Assembly: GCA_016704325.1 (NCBI GenBank)
Contig: JADJAG010000004.1
Coordinates: forward strand, 62,001-126,000
Source: Chitinophagaceae bacterium
Lineage (GTDB): Bacteria > Bacteroidota > Bacteroidia > Chitinophagales > UBA10324
Length of the DNA: 64,000 nt
Direction: 5' to 3'
Shown: in pieces, positions 7,675 to 17,395 of the stretch
Numbering within the stretch: position 1 is the first letter of the stretch
How the letters are laid out: each line of letters begins with the position of its first letter
The notes under the pieces: model-generated
Told to the model about the DNA's origin: nothing
Database searches by the model: none
The model's input: the letters and a program-made list of their open reading frames with translations, nothing else
Translations under genes and position numbers: made by a program

Positions 7675-9321
7675 CTATTTCCGCTCCGCGATCTTTCTTC
7701 CCACCGTCATTTCCACATCCAGATCCCAGTTGGCGCGAAGCACGATCTCTTCGGCATAGTTATAGATTTTTTCGGGCTGACGGTGTTCCAAATAATTGCC
7801 GGTATCCCAGCGTCCATTATTATTCATATCCTCCACCAGCTTCAGTGAATAATTGCCCGGCCTAAGGGAGAGAAATTTTAATTCATTTAACCCTTTTCTT
7901 AAGGTACCCCTGGAGATTATTTCACCCGCGGCTGACCGCAGTTCATAAAAATAATTTTTGACAGAGTCAGTGGTCAGCTTCATAAAAAGATTTCCGGTTT
8001 CTGATTTTTCAAAAGTGGTGAAGGTGATTTTCGTACTGTCATTATAACGGCCATATACATCCATAAATACGGAATCCGGTATTATCAGCGAATAGCCGGT
8101 TTCTTCTGCAAATGCAAACCTGATCTCGGCACGCTTTTTTAAAGTAGCGGTATCGCTTATCACCTTTACATTAACCACCTGTTTGCTCCCGGTGCTGTCG
8201 TTGATAAGAAAGAGCCTGTTGCTGTCGGGTACTGTAAGCAAGGGAGTGGAAAATTCAAGCAACAATGGCTTGTCAGGTTCCTGTTGTATAACCGAGCGTC
8301 CTTTCTTTGATGCAGACAGCACGGTAAACTTCGGGAGCAAAATTTTCTCTTTTTCATTAACCAGCTTCATACGCACAGCTACTGTGTCGGAAAATTCGCC
8401 ATCGGTAACCTGTAATCGAATACTGTCAGTTGTTACATCATTAAGGTAATAAAAAGCAGTATCTCTTGCATTGGAAAACTGCAATGCCGCATCACCGGCA
8501 AGTCCGTTAAGCGGAGTGAGCTGCAATGCATTCAAACGTTTTGCAAAGGCAATCATAATTCTTCCCGGCTGCGTTGATGAAGCACCCAACACTTTTTGTT
8601 GTTCTGCTATGGGCTTAAACAAAGTGAGTGTATAGAAGCCTGCACTATCGCGAATGGCAATACTGCTGTCCAAAAAGGCAATTTCTTCGCCCGGGGTGTA
8701 TTTGAGATCAGCGTTTTTATCATTAAGGGCAATCAATTTGTAGATGCCCTCTTTCAAATGACTGATCTCAAACTGACCTGCTTTATTGGTATGCGCATAA
8801 TAGGATGGGCGCTCTTTGATTACCACGGAATCGGTGACATCGTTGTATAGCATGGCAAGTATATTCTCCTTTGGCTGTGCATCTTCTGCTCCGCGTACTA
8901 TGCCTTGTATGCGCATAGAATCTATATAGTCACCTGTTGAAAAAACATACTGGTAGTTGATCATCACGTTACCTTCCGTAATATCCTTCACGGCATTTCC
9001 GAAATTGACGGTGTACGTAGTTTTTGGAAGCAATGTATCCTTAAGCGTTATGGTCAGCATTTTTCCATGTACCCTGAACAAAGGCCGCTGACTGAGTGCG
9101 GGAGAAAAGAATACCTGTGAGTTAAAGTCACCCGTTTGAATAAATTCATCGAATACAATATTGATCTTTTCTGCTTCAAAATGAATAGATAGGTTTTCAG
9201 GGCTGCTGCGAACCGGCATGGGTGGCACAATATCCTTTTCGCCGCCACTGGGCGCTATCTGGCTGGCGCAGGAACTGAGCACCACAGCAAGAATTATAAG
9301 GGCAAGTATTTGTTTCGCCAT
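7675..9321 (-). CDS. Ig-like domain lipoprotein (SbsA/Big_5-type), unknown role
   Basis: I start at the ATG whose codon begins at 9321, which gives a lipoprotein signal (MAKQILALIILAVVLSSC) with lipobox LSSC; the 13 codons upstream do not fit. The mature protein opens with SGGEKDIVPPMPV and a bacterial Ig-like domain (INIVFDEFIQ, then TYTVNFGNAVKDITEGN), typical of a large Bacteroidota lipoprotein family of about 550 residues. Later segments (AGQFEISHLKEGIYKLIALND; LRPGNYSLKLVEDMNNNGRWDTG) look like carboxypeptidase-regulatory-like and calcium-loop beta modules. It is likely anchored in the outer membrane. The function is not known to me. Confidence 0.85.
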   Translation of the reverse strand: MAKQILALIILAVVLSSCASQIAPSGGEKDIVPPMPVRSSPENLSIHFEAEKINIVFDEFIQTGDFNSQVFFSPALSQRPLFRVHGKMLTITLKDTLLPKTTYTVNFGNAVKDITEGNVMINYQYVFSTGDYIDSMRIQGIVRGAEDAQPKENILAMLYNDVTDSVVIKERPSYYAHTNKAGQFEISHLKEGIYKLIALNDKNADLKYTPGEEIAFLDSSIAIRDSAGFYTLTLFKPIAEQQKVLGASSTQPGRIMIAFAKRLNALQLTPLNGLAGDAALQFSNARDTAFYYLNDVTTDSIRLQVTDGEFSDTVAVRMKLVNEKEKILLPKFTVLSASKKGRSVIQQEPDKPLLLEFSTPLLTVPDSNRLFLINDSTGSKQVVNVKVISDTATLKKRAEIRFAFAEETGYSLIIPDSVFMDVYGRYNDSTKITFTTFEKSETGNLFMKLTTDSVKNYFYELRSAAGEIISRGTLRKGLNELKFLSLRPGNYSLKLVEDMNNNGRWDTGNYLEHRQPEKIYNYAEEIVLRANWDLDVEMTVGRKIAERK

Positions 9322-9497
9322 GAAGGGTTGAACAGCAAAAATAAGGTTGTGCAGCGACAAAGAAGAAAACGAAGGGAACAGGTATGTATTGCCGCTATAT
9401 AATTGGAAGCAATTTCAAAATTATGTGTTTAAAGGCTTGCGGGTATAAAGCTGTATTCCGAACATCCGTTTGAATAATCAAAAACGTTCCACCAGCG

Positions 9498-9832
9498 CGT
9501 CATCCTGAGGAAATAATTCCGCGATGCGGAATAACAACGCAAGATGAACCTGATTACTACTCAAGCCGGGCTGGTTCGTCAGTAACTTGTTTCAGGATCT
9601 CTCATGAAATCTTGAGATGCCGATCCGCCACTGGCGCGACGGCATGACGCTACGAATATAGATTGTAGTTAAGGCAAATGAATGTCTCGTATGAAATCAT
9701 TTCCACAGATTTTGCTACAACCTTCCACCAACGTCATCCTGAACTTGTTTCAGGATCTCTTATTCAATTTTGAGAAGCCGAAGCAAGTTCGGCATGACGC
9801 TTCGAATGTAGATTGTGTTACAAGCAAATGAA
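9498..9832. repeat. Dispersed CATCCTGAA/GGCATGACGCT repeats
   Basis: Two related copies (about 9586-9685 and 9733-9832) share TTGTTTCAGGATCTCT, then a GAGAAGCCGA or GAGATGCCGA core, GGCATGACGCT, and a tail with TAGATTGT and GCAAATGAAT. A degenerate third piece starts at 9498 (GCGTCATCCTGAGG). The ends are roughly inverted (GTCATCC against GGCATGAC). I read these as non-coding dispersed repeats filling the gap after the terminator. Confidence 0.75.
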
Positions 9833-9906
9833 TTTCATGTATTTCAGGTACTCCCTCCTGGTGATCTTTTATTTAAATCTGACAGAATAGCAATTCAATA
9901 AGCTGC

Positions 9907-9940
9907 AAAAAAAAGAGGCAACGATAGATCGTTGCCTCTT
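9907..9940 (-). terminator. Rho-independent terminator
   Basis: A perfect 12-bp stem AAGAGGCAACGA / TCGTTGCCTCTT (9913-9924 and 9929-9940) with a TAGA loop is followed, on the minus strand, by a run of eight Ts. It lies about 20 bases past the stop of the GEVED/T9SS gene and should end its transcript. Confidence 0.9.
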
Positions 9941-9960
9941 ATAAATTATTTAAGTTCGAT

Positions 9961-12288
9961 CTATTGACGAATCAGCTTGCCGGCCGCTATATTTCCATGT
10001 TCATCAGATGCACGTATGAAATACACACCACTTAGCCAACCGTTGGTAGATAGTGTCAGAGAAGAACTTGCGTCTGCTTTCTGTGTTTCCATCAGTCTTC
10101 CGGTGAAGTCGAAGATGTGAAGGGTGATCGTTCCATCCAAACCAGGAAAATTAATAGTTGTTGCATCGGCAGTTGGGTTGGGAACAAAACTTAATGCAGC
10201 ATCAATGTCCTCACCGGTTCCAGTTGCAGTCTCCGGCTCACTGTTCTTCGCCGGTAAAATATTAACGGTATAATCTTCTACTTCTCCAAAACTAAAAACT
10301 TCGCAGGGTGTCTGTGCACTGGAACGCTTCATCGAAACCCGCATACGTGTAGTTCCGGTTAGTGCAGTTGCAGGCACTGAAAAAGTATGTGACTCCCAGC
10401 CAATCTGGCTTGATTTATAAGCAACTTCTTTTTCGCCCGAGTCCAGGAAATCACCATCCTGGTTGTAATCAATCCATACGCGCCATACTTCTGTCGGGCC
10501 GGGAGGATTCATTCCGGCACTCAGGGTAATGCTGTAGGAAGCACCTTTCAGCATATCCACGCTGAGGTAAGTGAAATCACCATAACCACCTGCGCTTTCC
10601 GGTGTGCTGTTTAGCAGCGAACCAACATACACCAGGTCAATCCACTCTTTAGTTGCATCTAATCCTTTAGATTCGCAATAGCCTGATCCCAGGGTAGTAA
10701 ATTGTTGTATGGCAGAATAACCTGTGGGACCGCTGTTGCAAATTGCTTCTACCCGGAAATCATACATGGTACCGGTCGCCAGCGTAGTAAGCGTATGATT
10801 CAATGCATCTGTAGCTACCTGGAACCAGGTTAATGAAGTAGCAGGTTTATATTGAATGTGATATAAGTAGGCATTGTTTACAGCGCTCCAGTTAATGGTA
10901 GCGGCTTCGTTGGAAATGGAAGTTACCGTGATACCTGTAGGAACGGTACAAGGGTCTCCGCCGGTATGATCAAGAATATGCACCAGGAATGTATTGACGC
11001 CGCCGACTACAAAAATACTTCCATCAGTTGCTACTGCAATTCCTTCTCCTGAATTGTATTCGTTTAATGTATCAGTTACATAACTCCATTCTTCAGTGCC
11101 GGAAGATGAATATTTCACCGTCACCATCTGTTGCCTGCTGAGCGATGAGCCTCCCGGATATGGACCACCGATACCGGTCACAAAAATATCACCATCTGAT
11201 GCTACTGCCATCATCCGCGGAATTTCATCGTTGGAGGCATGATGATCATATTTTTTCGACCAGAGCAATGTTCCATTCAACTTCACTTTAAAAGTAATCC
11301 AGTCAACATAATAGCTGTTATTCGGGGCTGTGTTGCCATATGCCATAATTACCAGTTTGTTATCCGGAGTAAGCTCCATTCTTGCGGAAAGATCGCTGCC
11401 GCCAAAGTCATAGCTTTTTTGAAAGAGCAATGTTCCGGTACTGTTGAATTTATAGAGTCGTACATCTCCGGTGAAGTTGATGGAAACCCAGGTTAGAAAA
11501 TATACATTACCATTGTTGTCAAATGCTGCATCGCTTCCTCCCACACCTTCCTGTACATTACTCCAAAGACTGGTGCCGGTTGTGTCAAGCACCCAGTTGG
11601 ATGCATTTGCAGAGGAATAGGAAGTAGCTCCGGTCACTGCCAGTTTATTACCCTTTAATCTCACATTACTTACAAAATGAAACTGCGTGGCAGAATTAAA
11701 GGTGGTGGTACTTACCCATGCCACGCTTCCTGCTTTGGTAACTTTTACTACTGTAAAACCTGATCCTGGATAGCCACTTGCACCACCTGCTGTACCAATG
11801 TATATGTTGCCTTCAGCATCCATCTGGCTCGTAATTTTAGTCCAGAACATGCTCATAGGGCTGTTACTGAAATAACTATAGGCGCCATCAATATTTAGTT
11901 TGTAAAGGAGATTACCATTGGGATCATATTTGAGTACAATCAGCGAATTGGCATCCTTGCCTTCAGAAGGTGAGGTATAACGAAAGCCGACAACGGTAGG
12001 ATTACCCTGCGGATCTACATACACCTGCGAAGGATATTCATAGTTGAAGGTAAGGGTTGTAAAAGAATGGGACTGCCATTTGAAATTACCGAACTTATCA
12101 TGTTTTTCCAGGTAAATATCTCCGGTGGCTGTTGTCGTGTAGACATTGTCATTGGCATCACGTGCCACTGCCGTTCCTGAACTGGTGAGAATATTATTTG
12201 CAGTGCTGGTCCAGTCAATGGAATAGTCTGCAAAGGTTGTCGCGGTAGCTGAAGCCAGCATAGCGATTAGGAGGAGTAGTTTTTTCAT
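9961..12288 (-). CDS. Secreted GEVED/FnIII protein with T9SS sorting domain
   Basis: This 775-residue protein starts with a signal peptide (MKKLLLLIAMLASATATTFA). Residues about 25-430 form a beta-propeller-like SBBP region of repeated strands (VYVDPQGNPTVVGF, DNNGNVYFLT, ASDGDIFVTGIGG). A fibronectin type III domain follows (about 440-525), then a GEVED domain (about 530-670; VWIDYNQDGDFLDSGE and FSFGEVEDYTV), and a C-terminal type A T9SS sorting domain (about 690-775; FVPNPTADATTINF, ending GKLIRQ). T9SS would carry it across the outer membrane to the cell surface or outside. It is probably an adhesin or surface scaffold with no visible catalytic site. It has its own terminator, and a Fur-box-like palindrome lies upstream. 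Confidence 0.92.
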   Translation of the reverse strand: MKKLLLLIAMLASATATTFADYSIDWTSTANNILTSSGTAVARDANDNVYTTTATGDIYLEKHDKFGNFKWQSHSFTTLTFNYEYPSQVYVDPQGNPTVVGFRYTSPSEGKDANSLIVLKYDPNGNLLYKLNIDGAYSYFSNSPMSMFWTKITSQMDAEGNIYIGTAGGASGYPGSGFTVVKVTKAGSVAWVSTTTFNSATQFHFVSNVRLKGNKLAVTGATSYSSANASNWVLDTTGTSLWSNVQEGVGGSDAAFDNNGNVYFLTWVSINFTGDVRLYKFNSTGTLLFQKSYDFGGSDLSARMELTPDNKLVIMAYGNTAPNNSYYVDWITFKVKLNGTLLWSKKYDHHASNDEIPRMMAVASDGDIFVTGIGGPYPGGSSLSRQQMVTVKYSSSGTEEWSYVTDTLNEYNSGEGIAVATDGSIFVVGGVNTFLVHILDHTGGDPCTVPTGITVTSISNEAATINWSAVNNAYLYHIQYKPATSLTWFQVATDALNHTLTTLATGTMYDFRVEAICNSGPTGYSAIQQFTTLGSGYCESKGLDATKEWIDLVYVGSLLNSTPESAGGYGDFTYLSVDMLKGASYSITLSAGMNPPGPTEVWRVWIDYNQDGDFLDSGEKEVAYKSSQIGWESHTFSVPATALTGTTRMRVSMKRSSAQTPCEVFSFGEVEDYTVNILPAKNSEPETATGTGEDIDAALSFVPNPTADATTINFPGLDGTITLHIFDFTGRLMETQKADASSSLTLSTNGWLSGVYFIRASDEHGNIAAGKLIRQ

Positions 12289-12377
12289 GAATGAATGTTT
12301 TAGTAATTCTTTTTGAATGAAGCAGGTATTATGTCAACCCGCTAATGAAAGTTGAAACACCGAAACTATTTCACATA

Positions 12378-12392
12378 TAATGATTCTCATTA
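12378..12392 (-). promoter_or_regulatory. Fur-box-like palindrome
   Basis: TAATGA-TTC-TCATTA is a perfect inverted repeat about 90 bases upstream of the GEVED/T9SS start codon. With flanks it matches 14 of 19 positions of the classical Fur consensus (GATAATGATAATCATTATC). Iron control of this secreted protein is an inference. Confidence 0.4.
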
Positions 12393-12858
12393 CATTATTG
12401 GTTGAATAAGGAAAACAGGAGGTTGAAAGCGCTTATCGCGTTACTGTAAAGTATTATGACAAATGAATATGGTGCGCAAGCCTAAGCATGGAGGATTAAT
12501 TATGTCATGAGTTTGTTTGGTGGACTGATAATGATCATAACACATATCCTAATGAATGAGAACAGTAATCCATGCTGTAGCGCGTTACATCACATTGTTT
12601 TTTATCGGCTTCCCGCTAGAAAAAATACCACCGATATGCTAAATCTTAAAGAAGAATTCTTGACCTGCTTTGTTATATACCCGGTTTGTTGAAGAGATAG
12701 TGGATGGATGCATTTATTTGGCCTGATACAACCAATTTAGAAAGCGTAGAAAATGTACAAGCATTTTACTTTGAAATACCGGTAGCATACAATTAAATCT
12801 GGATAGCGCATTGTGTCATCAAACAAACAGTATGTGACTGGTTGTTGTTTACTGCCTG
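12393..12858. other. Intergenic, nothing else recognised
   Basis: About 460 bases between the Fur-like site and the end of the next minus-strand gene. The short open frames here have no protein-like composition, and no hairpin stands out. Confidence 0.5.
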
Positions 12859-15135
12859 TTACTCAATTATTATTTTTCGCACTGACAATACAGCATTTGA
12901 ACGCAACTCAAGAAAATACATGCCGGAAGCGAACTGAGCTACATCCATTTGTACCTGATGAGAACCTTCGGAAAAATCAGCTGCAACAACTGTTTTCACT
13001 TTTCTGCAATGCATATCCAGTAACGAAATGTCTAAAAATGAATCTTCCTGTAAGAAGAAAGTAAGGGTTGTTACATCCTTAGCCGGATTGGGATAAAAGC
13101 TAAAATGATTTGTTGCCTGGTTATTTTTACTATTAATCAGCGTCTCCTTTAACGGAAGCGTCGTAAAACTGCTGATCGGCGAATATTTACTGTATATTTT
13201 TGGATCAGCTACACATTTTGTCCGCACTTTCCATTCATAGTTGGTGGAAGGCGAAAGTCCGGAAAGTTTTTTTGAATCATTGTTTGCATTCACATTGATC
13301 CAGCTATTTCCCGCAATCCGGTATTTCACCTGGTAATTGATGGCACAATCTTCTTCTTCCCATTTCACCTTGGCCGATGTAGCCATAATATCTTCAGTTT
13401 GTGTTGAAGCAGGTTTTGGACATGCTATTTCAAACGCTTCCTCTGTTGTGCTGCCTATAACCGCAGGATTACTGCTGACGACCCGCATCTTATAATCATC
13501 ACCCGCTGCACTGCCCGAAGGAATAATTACTTCAACAGAGGTATTGCTTGTTGCAGTAATGCTGCCGAGAGAGACAGGTGTATTGAAACTTCCGTTTTCA
13601 TCGGATAACTGTACCGTGAAAACATTTCCTGAATTAAAGATGCCTGTAGTAGAAAAAGTAACAGTAACTTCTTCCCCAGGACACAATTCTTCCTCCGGCA
13701 AATCAGCAGTTGTAATGGTGCTTGCAGCCACAGGCAAGGTAACTTTCCAAAGGGAAGCCTTATTATTTTTATTGGAATACTCTATAACGTACACCACATT
13801 TTGCAATAGGCAGGCATCTACCGGTTTCTCAAATCCACCGACGATGCGTGTGGAATTCACTTTATAGTTTGTACCGGCTTCATTTTTTTCAAAATCAAGG
13901 TGCACCAAATCCTGGCTTGGGTCAAGTATGGTACCGGTTTGTCCATTCGGTCTGTTACCTGCCGAATCACCTTCATATTGGTAGCCCAACATGAAGCCAT
14001 CGCCGTTGAAATCTTCAATCAGCACCTGGTCGTAATCGAATAGGAGACCGATGGGAGACCGATGAGAGGTAAAAGAGTTCAGGAAGGTTCCTAAATCTCC
14101 TGTTTGCATTATGATGCCTGTCGTTGTATCCCGGTAGTAATCTGCATCCGGACCATAATTTTCAATGCCTGCGTTTATAACAAGTCCGGGTGGCTTAGGC
14201 GGAAATTCCGGATCATCATGGAAGAATCCGTTTTCATAACCAAAACTGTTTTTATTTAACATTACATCGGCATCAGGGTCATATCCCGGATATTGTTGCG
14301 GGTTATAGTTTCCTCCCATCACCCATGGAAATCCATAGTGCCTGCCTTTTTGAATCCAGTTGATTTCATCAGGATCATCACGTTCGCCTGAATTTTCACA
14401 ACCAAGCAGATCGCCGTCAGATGTATAAGCCAGGTCAAAAGTATTGCGTAGGCCATCAGCATAAAGGAAAGGAGCGAGGCCTTCTTCATCTGCAGGTAAT
14501 ACCAGGTTTTTTGAAGCGCTTGAAATGCAGAATGCAGCAGACGTAAGCGGTACTTCACGAATGCCGGGAAACAAACCACCATTACTTGCCACTTCGCCAT
14601 GGTCGGTTCGTGAACCGCTGCAGATGATCAATGAATCCCCTGCCGGTGTAGGAATAATTCCTCCAAAACCATGATCAAACGTAGTATTGCCTGCAGGATA
14701 GTATTGTGTTACGGCAACAGTATCCCACAGCCGTATCCCGTTAGGTTGCAGTTTGCCGCGCACCACTAATCCAAACTTGTAAGTAGTGTCTACAGGTTCA
14801 TTGCCTACCAGGTACAGGATGCTGTCGAAAAAAGCCATACCGTAAATATTGGTGACATGATGTTTTGCTGTGGTGTACAAAACGGTATCTTTCACAATGC
14901 CGCCGGGAAAAGTGACCCTGTGTACTTTACCACCGGTTTCAGCATACATCACCGCATTGGAAACCGGGTCAATAGCTATGCGTGCACAATAGGCCGGCAC
15001 TTTTTTAATAAATTCCACTTGTACATCAGGTCGCAGTGCTATCGGATTGCTTTGTGCAAAAATTATTTTGGAGGAAAATGCACAACAAAATATTATGCCG
15101 GAAAATAAACGGATTATGGTAAGTAAATGTGCCAT
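12859..15135 (-). CDS. Secreted PQQ-sugar-dehydrogenase-like propeller with FnIII and T9SS sorting domain
   Basis: I start at the codon beginning 15135, which opens a signal peptide (MAHLLTIIRLFSGIIF, cleavage after FAQ). Residues about 35-460 resemble the glucose/sorbosone dehydrogenase six-bladed propeller (FDHGFGGIIPTPAGDSL, DGLRNTFDLAYTSDGDLLGCE, HYGFPWVMGGNYNP). An Ig-like segment, a FnIII domain (about 580-665, ending SSFTTLP) and a T9SS sorting domain (FYPNPAKDVTTLTF, ending KIIIE) follow. Family enzymes oxidise sugars with PQQ, but several members do not, so activity is unproven. The next gene upstream is a clear paralogue lacking the Ig/FnIII insert, so the pair arose by tandem duplication. 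Confidence 0.85.
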   Translation of the reverse strand: MAHLLTIIRLFSGIIFCCAFSSKIIFAQSNPIALRPDVQVEFIKKVPAYCARIAIDPVSNAVMYAETGGKVHRVTFPGGIVKDTVLYTTAKHHVTNIYGMAFFDSILYLVGNEPVDTTYKFGLVVRGKLQPNGIRLWDTVAVTQYYPAGNTTFDHGFGGIIPTPAGDSLIICSGSRTDHGEVASNGGLFPGIREVPLTSAAFCISSASKNLVLPADEEGLAPFLYADGLRNTFDLAYTSDGDLLGCENSGERDDPDEINWIQKGRHYGFPWVMGGNYNPQQYPGYDPDADVMLNKNSFGYENGFFHDDPEFPPKPPGLVINAGIENYGPDADYYRDTTTGIIMQTGDLGTFLNSFTSHRSPIGLLFDYDQVLIEDFNGDGFMLGYQYEGDSAGNRPNGQTGTILDPSQDLVHLDFEKNEAGTNYKVNSTRIVGGFEKPVDACLLQNVVYVIEYSNKNNKASLWKVTLPVAASTITTADLPEEELCPGEEVTVTFSTTGIFNSGNVFTVQLSDENGSFNTPVSLGSITATSNTSVEVIIPSGSAAGDDYKMRVVSSNPAVIGSTTEEAFEIACPKPASTQTEDIMATSAKVKWEEEDCAINYQVKYRIAGNSWINVNANNDSKKLSGLSPSTNYEWKVRTKCVADPKIYSKYSPISSFTTLPLKETLINSKNNQATNHFSFYPNPAKDVTTLTFFLQEDSFLDISLLDMHCRKVKTVVAADFSEGSHQVQMDVAQFASGMYFLELRSNAVLSVRKIIIE

Positions 15136-15466
15136 CACGATGATATTAAAGTTAAAACCAGTCAACACAAATTAAATAGTTATTCAAGTTTAAAAATAAT
15201 TTGTATTGCAATTTATACGTCGAGAACCATCCAATTAAAGTATCACCATTGTGCGGGTATTGTTGGTTATAGGCTTCCTGTGGCGGGTTTCCTCTTTTCC
15301 GTTATGTTGAAGCGCAGGGTAATAGGATGTAATCCTGCATTGGATGCTGATTCAAATCGCATTCTTTTTCAGGAAAGCATTGTTGCTTTATCATTGTTGT
15401 CCCGAAAAAAGGATGCGTTCTTATTTTGGTTTATTATGCAAAGCACAATTTTATCAGGCAATCATG
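15136..15466. other. Intergenic between paralogues, nothing recognised
   Basis: About 330 AT-rich bases that must hold the leader of the 12.9-15.1 kb gene and the end of its upstream paralogue. I see no terminator-quality hairpin. Confidence 0.45.
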
Positions 15467-17161
15467 CTATTCGATGAAAACTTTATGAATCGTGGTTTCA
15501 GCCGCAGTTTTCATTTCAAGAAAATAAATACCGGCAGGTAGTTCATGCACTGCTAACTGCGCCTCGTGATAACCGGCGGAAAAGATTCCTGTTGCAACGG
15601 ATTTGATTTTTTTGCCCTGCACATCTAAAAGTGAAATTGATACCGCTGTGTTTTTAGAGAGATAGAAAGTAACTGTGGAGATGTCCGTTACAGGATTCGG
15701 ATAAACGCCAACAAAATCTGATGCGTGGTTTAGATGATCAATCACTGTTTCCTTCGCGGGCAGTGTTACTTTCCAGATAGCTGCCATATTGTTCTTGTTT
15801 GAATATTCCAATACATAAATCACATTTTGAACTATGCAGGCATCAACCGGTCTTATAAATCCACCCACAATTCGTTTAGCATACGCATTGTAGTTATCAC
15901 CGGCACTGTTCTTCTCCAGTTTAAGATGTACGAGGTCTTGGCTGGGATCGAGGATGGTACCGGTCTGTCCGCTTAACCTGTTGCCGGCTGAATCCCCTTC
16001 ATACTGGTAACCCAGCATAAATCCATCGCCATTATATGCTGCTGCCAGGGCATCTTCATAGTCAAAGACCAATCCGATTGGCGAACGGTGCGCAGTAAAT
16101 GAATGGAGGGCTATGCCGAGATCGCCTGCCTGCATGATGATGCCTGTTGTGGTATCACGAAAATAATCGGCATCGGGTCCGTAGTTGCTAATTCCGGGAG
16201 TTATCACTAAGTCCAGCGGGGGTGGCGGAAATGCAGGATCATTATGGAAGAATCCATTTTTATAACCATACCTGTTTTTGTTGAGCATGATGTCGGCATC
16301 AGGATCATAACCCGGATATTGCTGCGGGTTATAGTTGCCACCCATCACCCATGGAAATCCATAATGTTTGCCTTTTAGTATCCAGTTGATTTCTTCCGGG
16401 TCGTCCCGCTCTCCGGAATTTTCACACCCTAACAAATCACCGTCAGGAGTATAGGCAAGATCAAAAGTATTGCGCAATCCATCAGCGAAAAGGAATGGGG
16501 CAAGTGCTGCAGAATCAGCGGGCAAAACCAGGTTCTTTGAATTGGCGGCAATGCAGAATGCAGCAGAAGTAAGCGGCACTTCGCGAACACCCGGGAACAA
16601 TCCGCCATTATTTTCTTCTTCTCCATGATCTGACCTCGAGCCGCTGCAGATAATGAGTGAATCGCCGGAAGGAGTTGGAACGATGCCACCAAAGCCATGA
16701 TCAAAAGTGGTATTGCCGGCCGGATAATATTCTGTAACGGCAACAGTATCCCAAACTCTTGTTCCGTTATTCAATAATTTTCCCCTGATCACCAGCCCAA
16801 ACTTGTAGATGGTATCAATTGGTTCATTGCCAACCAGGTACAGTATGCTGTCGTGAAATGCCATTCCGTAGACTGTCGTCACATGATGGTCAGTCGTAGT
16901 AAAAATGACAGAGTCTTTAACCTGTCCGCCGGGAAAAGTTACCTCATGAATATTGCCGGGAATTTCTGCATAAATCACAGCTCCGGAAATCGGGTCAATG
17001 GCAATTCTTCCGCAAAAAGGGGGCACCATGGTTACGAAGTCTACCTGTACATCGGGAACGAGTGCCACAGGATTTGATTGACCAAAAGCGATCATTACAT
17101 TCAGAGAGCAGCTTACCATGGTTATCGCTGCAATACGGCGGAGTAGATAGGTGTAGCGCAT
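15467..17161 (-). CDS. Secreted PQQ-sugar-dehydrogenase-like propeller with T9SS sorting domain (paralogue)
   Basis: This 564-residue protein has a signal peptide (MRYTYLLRRIAAITMVSC, to about AFGQ), then the same propeller as its neighbour (NTTFDHGFGGIVPTPSGDSL, GERDDPEEINWILKGKHYGF, PQQYPGYDPDADIMLNKN) and a T9SS sorting domain (GVYPNPVTDISTVTFYL, ending HKVFIE). It lacks the roughly 190-residue Ig/FnIII insert of the 12.9-15.1 kb paralogue. By eye the propellers agree at about three quarters of positions, so the duplication is fairly recent. The DPDAD and NSGERDDP stretches may be calcium or cofactor loops. Whether PQQ is bound cannot be told from the sequence. Confidence 0.85.
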   Translation of the reverse strand: MRYTYLLRRIAAITMVSCSLNVMIAFGQSNPVALVPDVQVDFVTMVPPFCGRIAIDPISGAVIYAEIPGNIHEVTFPGGQVKDSVIFTTTDHHVTTVYGMAFHDSILYLVGNEPIDTIYKFGLVIRGKLLNNGTRVWDTVAVTEYYPAGNTTFDHGFGGIVPTPSGDSLIICSGSRSDHGEEENNGGLFPGVREVPLTSAAFCIAANSKNLVLPADSAALAPFLFADGLRNTFDLAYTPDGDLLGCENSGERDDPEEINWILKGKHYGFPWVMGGNYNPQQYPGYDPDADIMLNKNRYGYKNGFFHNDPAFPPPPLDLVITPGISNYGPDADYFRDTTTGIIMQAGDLGIALHSFTAHRSPIGLVFDYEDALAAAYNGDGFMLGYQYEGDSAGNRLSGQTGTILDPSQDLVHLKLEKNSAGDNYNAYAKRIVGGFIRPVDACIVQNVIYVLEYSNKNNMAAIWKVTLPAKETVIDHLNHASDFVGVYPNPVTDISTVTFYLSKNTAVSISLLDVQGKKIKSVATGIFSAGYHEAQLAVHELPAGIYFLEMKTAAETTIHKVFIE

Positions 17162-17224
17162 GAGGGTACTATTTCATATTGAATAATATGCAATATAAAA
17201 CATTTATGGTGAATTTTGAATCAG

Positions 17225-17395
17225 GAAACAGGATTTATGACGTAAGACATAGGACGTAGGACGTAGGACTAAAGACGCTAACCTATCTTGACTTGTGGAT
17301 ATTGAATCAGGAACCAGGAACCAGGATATAAGACTTAGGACGTAAGACTTCGGACTATAGAGTCTTACGTCTTACGTCTTCAGTCTTAAGTCTCC
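17225..17395. repeat. GACGTAAGACTT-type simple repeat with hairpin
   Basis: Runs of GACGTAAGAC/GGACTTAGGAC alternate, then appear inverted as GTCTTACGTCTTACGTCTT. An 11-bp stem GACGTAAGACT / AGTCTTACGTC (17339-17349 and 17361-17371) could form just past the arsS stop and might serve as its transcription end. Similar tracts occur at 44.9, 46.2 and 58.9 kb. Confidence 0.7.

Noticed and set aside
12507..12692. Small gene in the 12.4-12.9 kb gap
   Set aside because: A 61-codon frame with no ribosome-binding site and no protein-like pattern.
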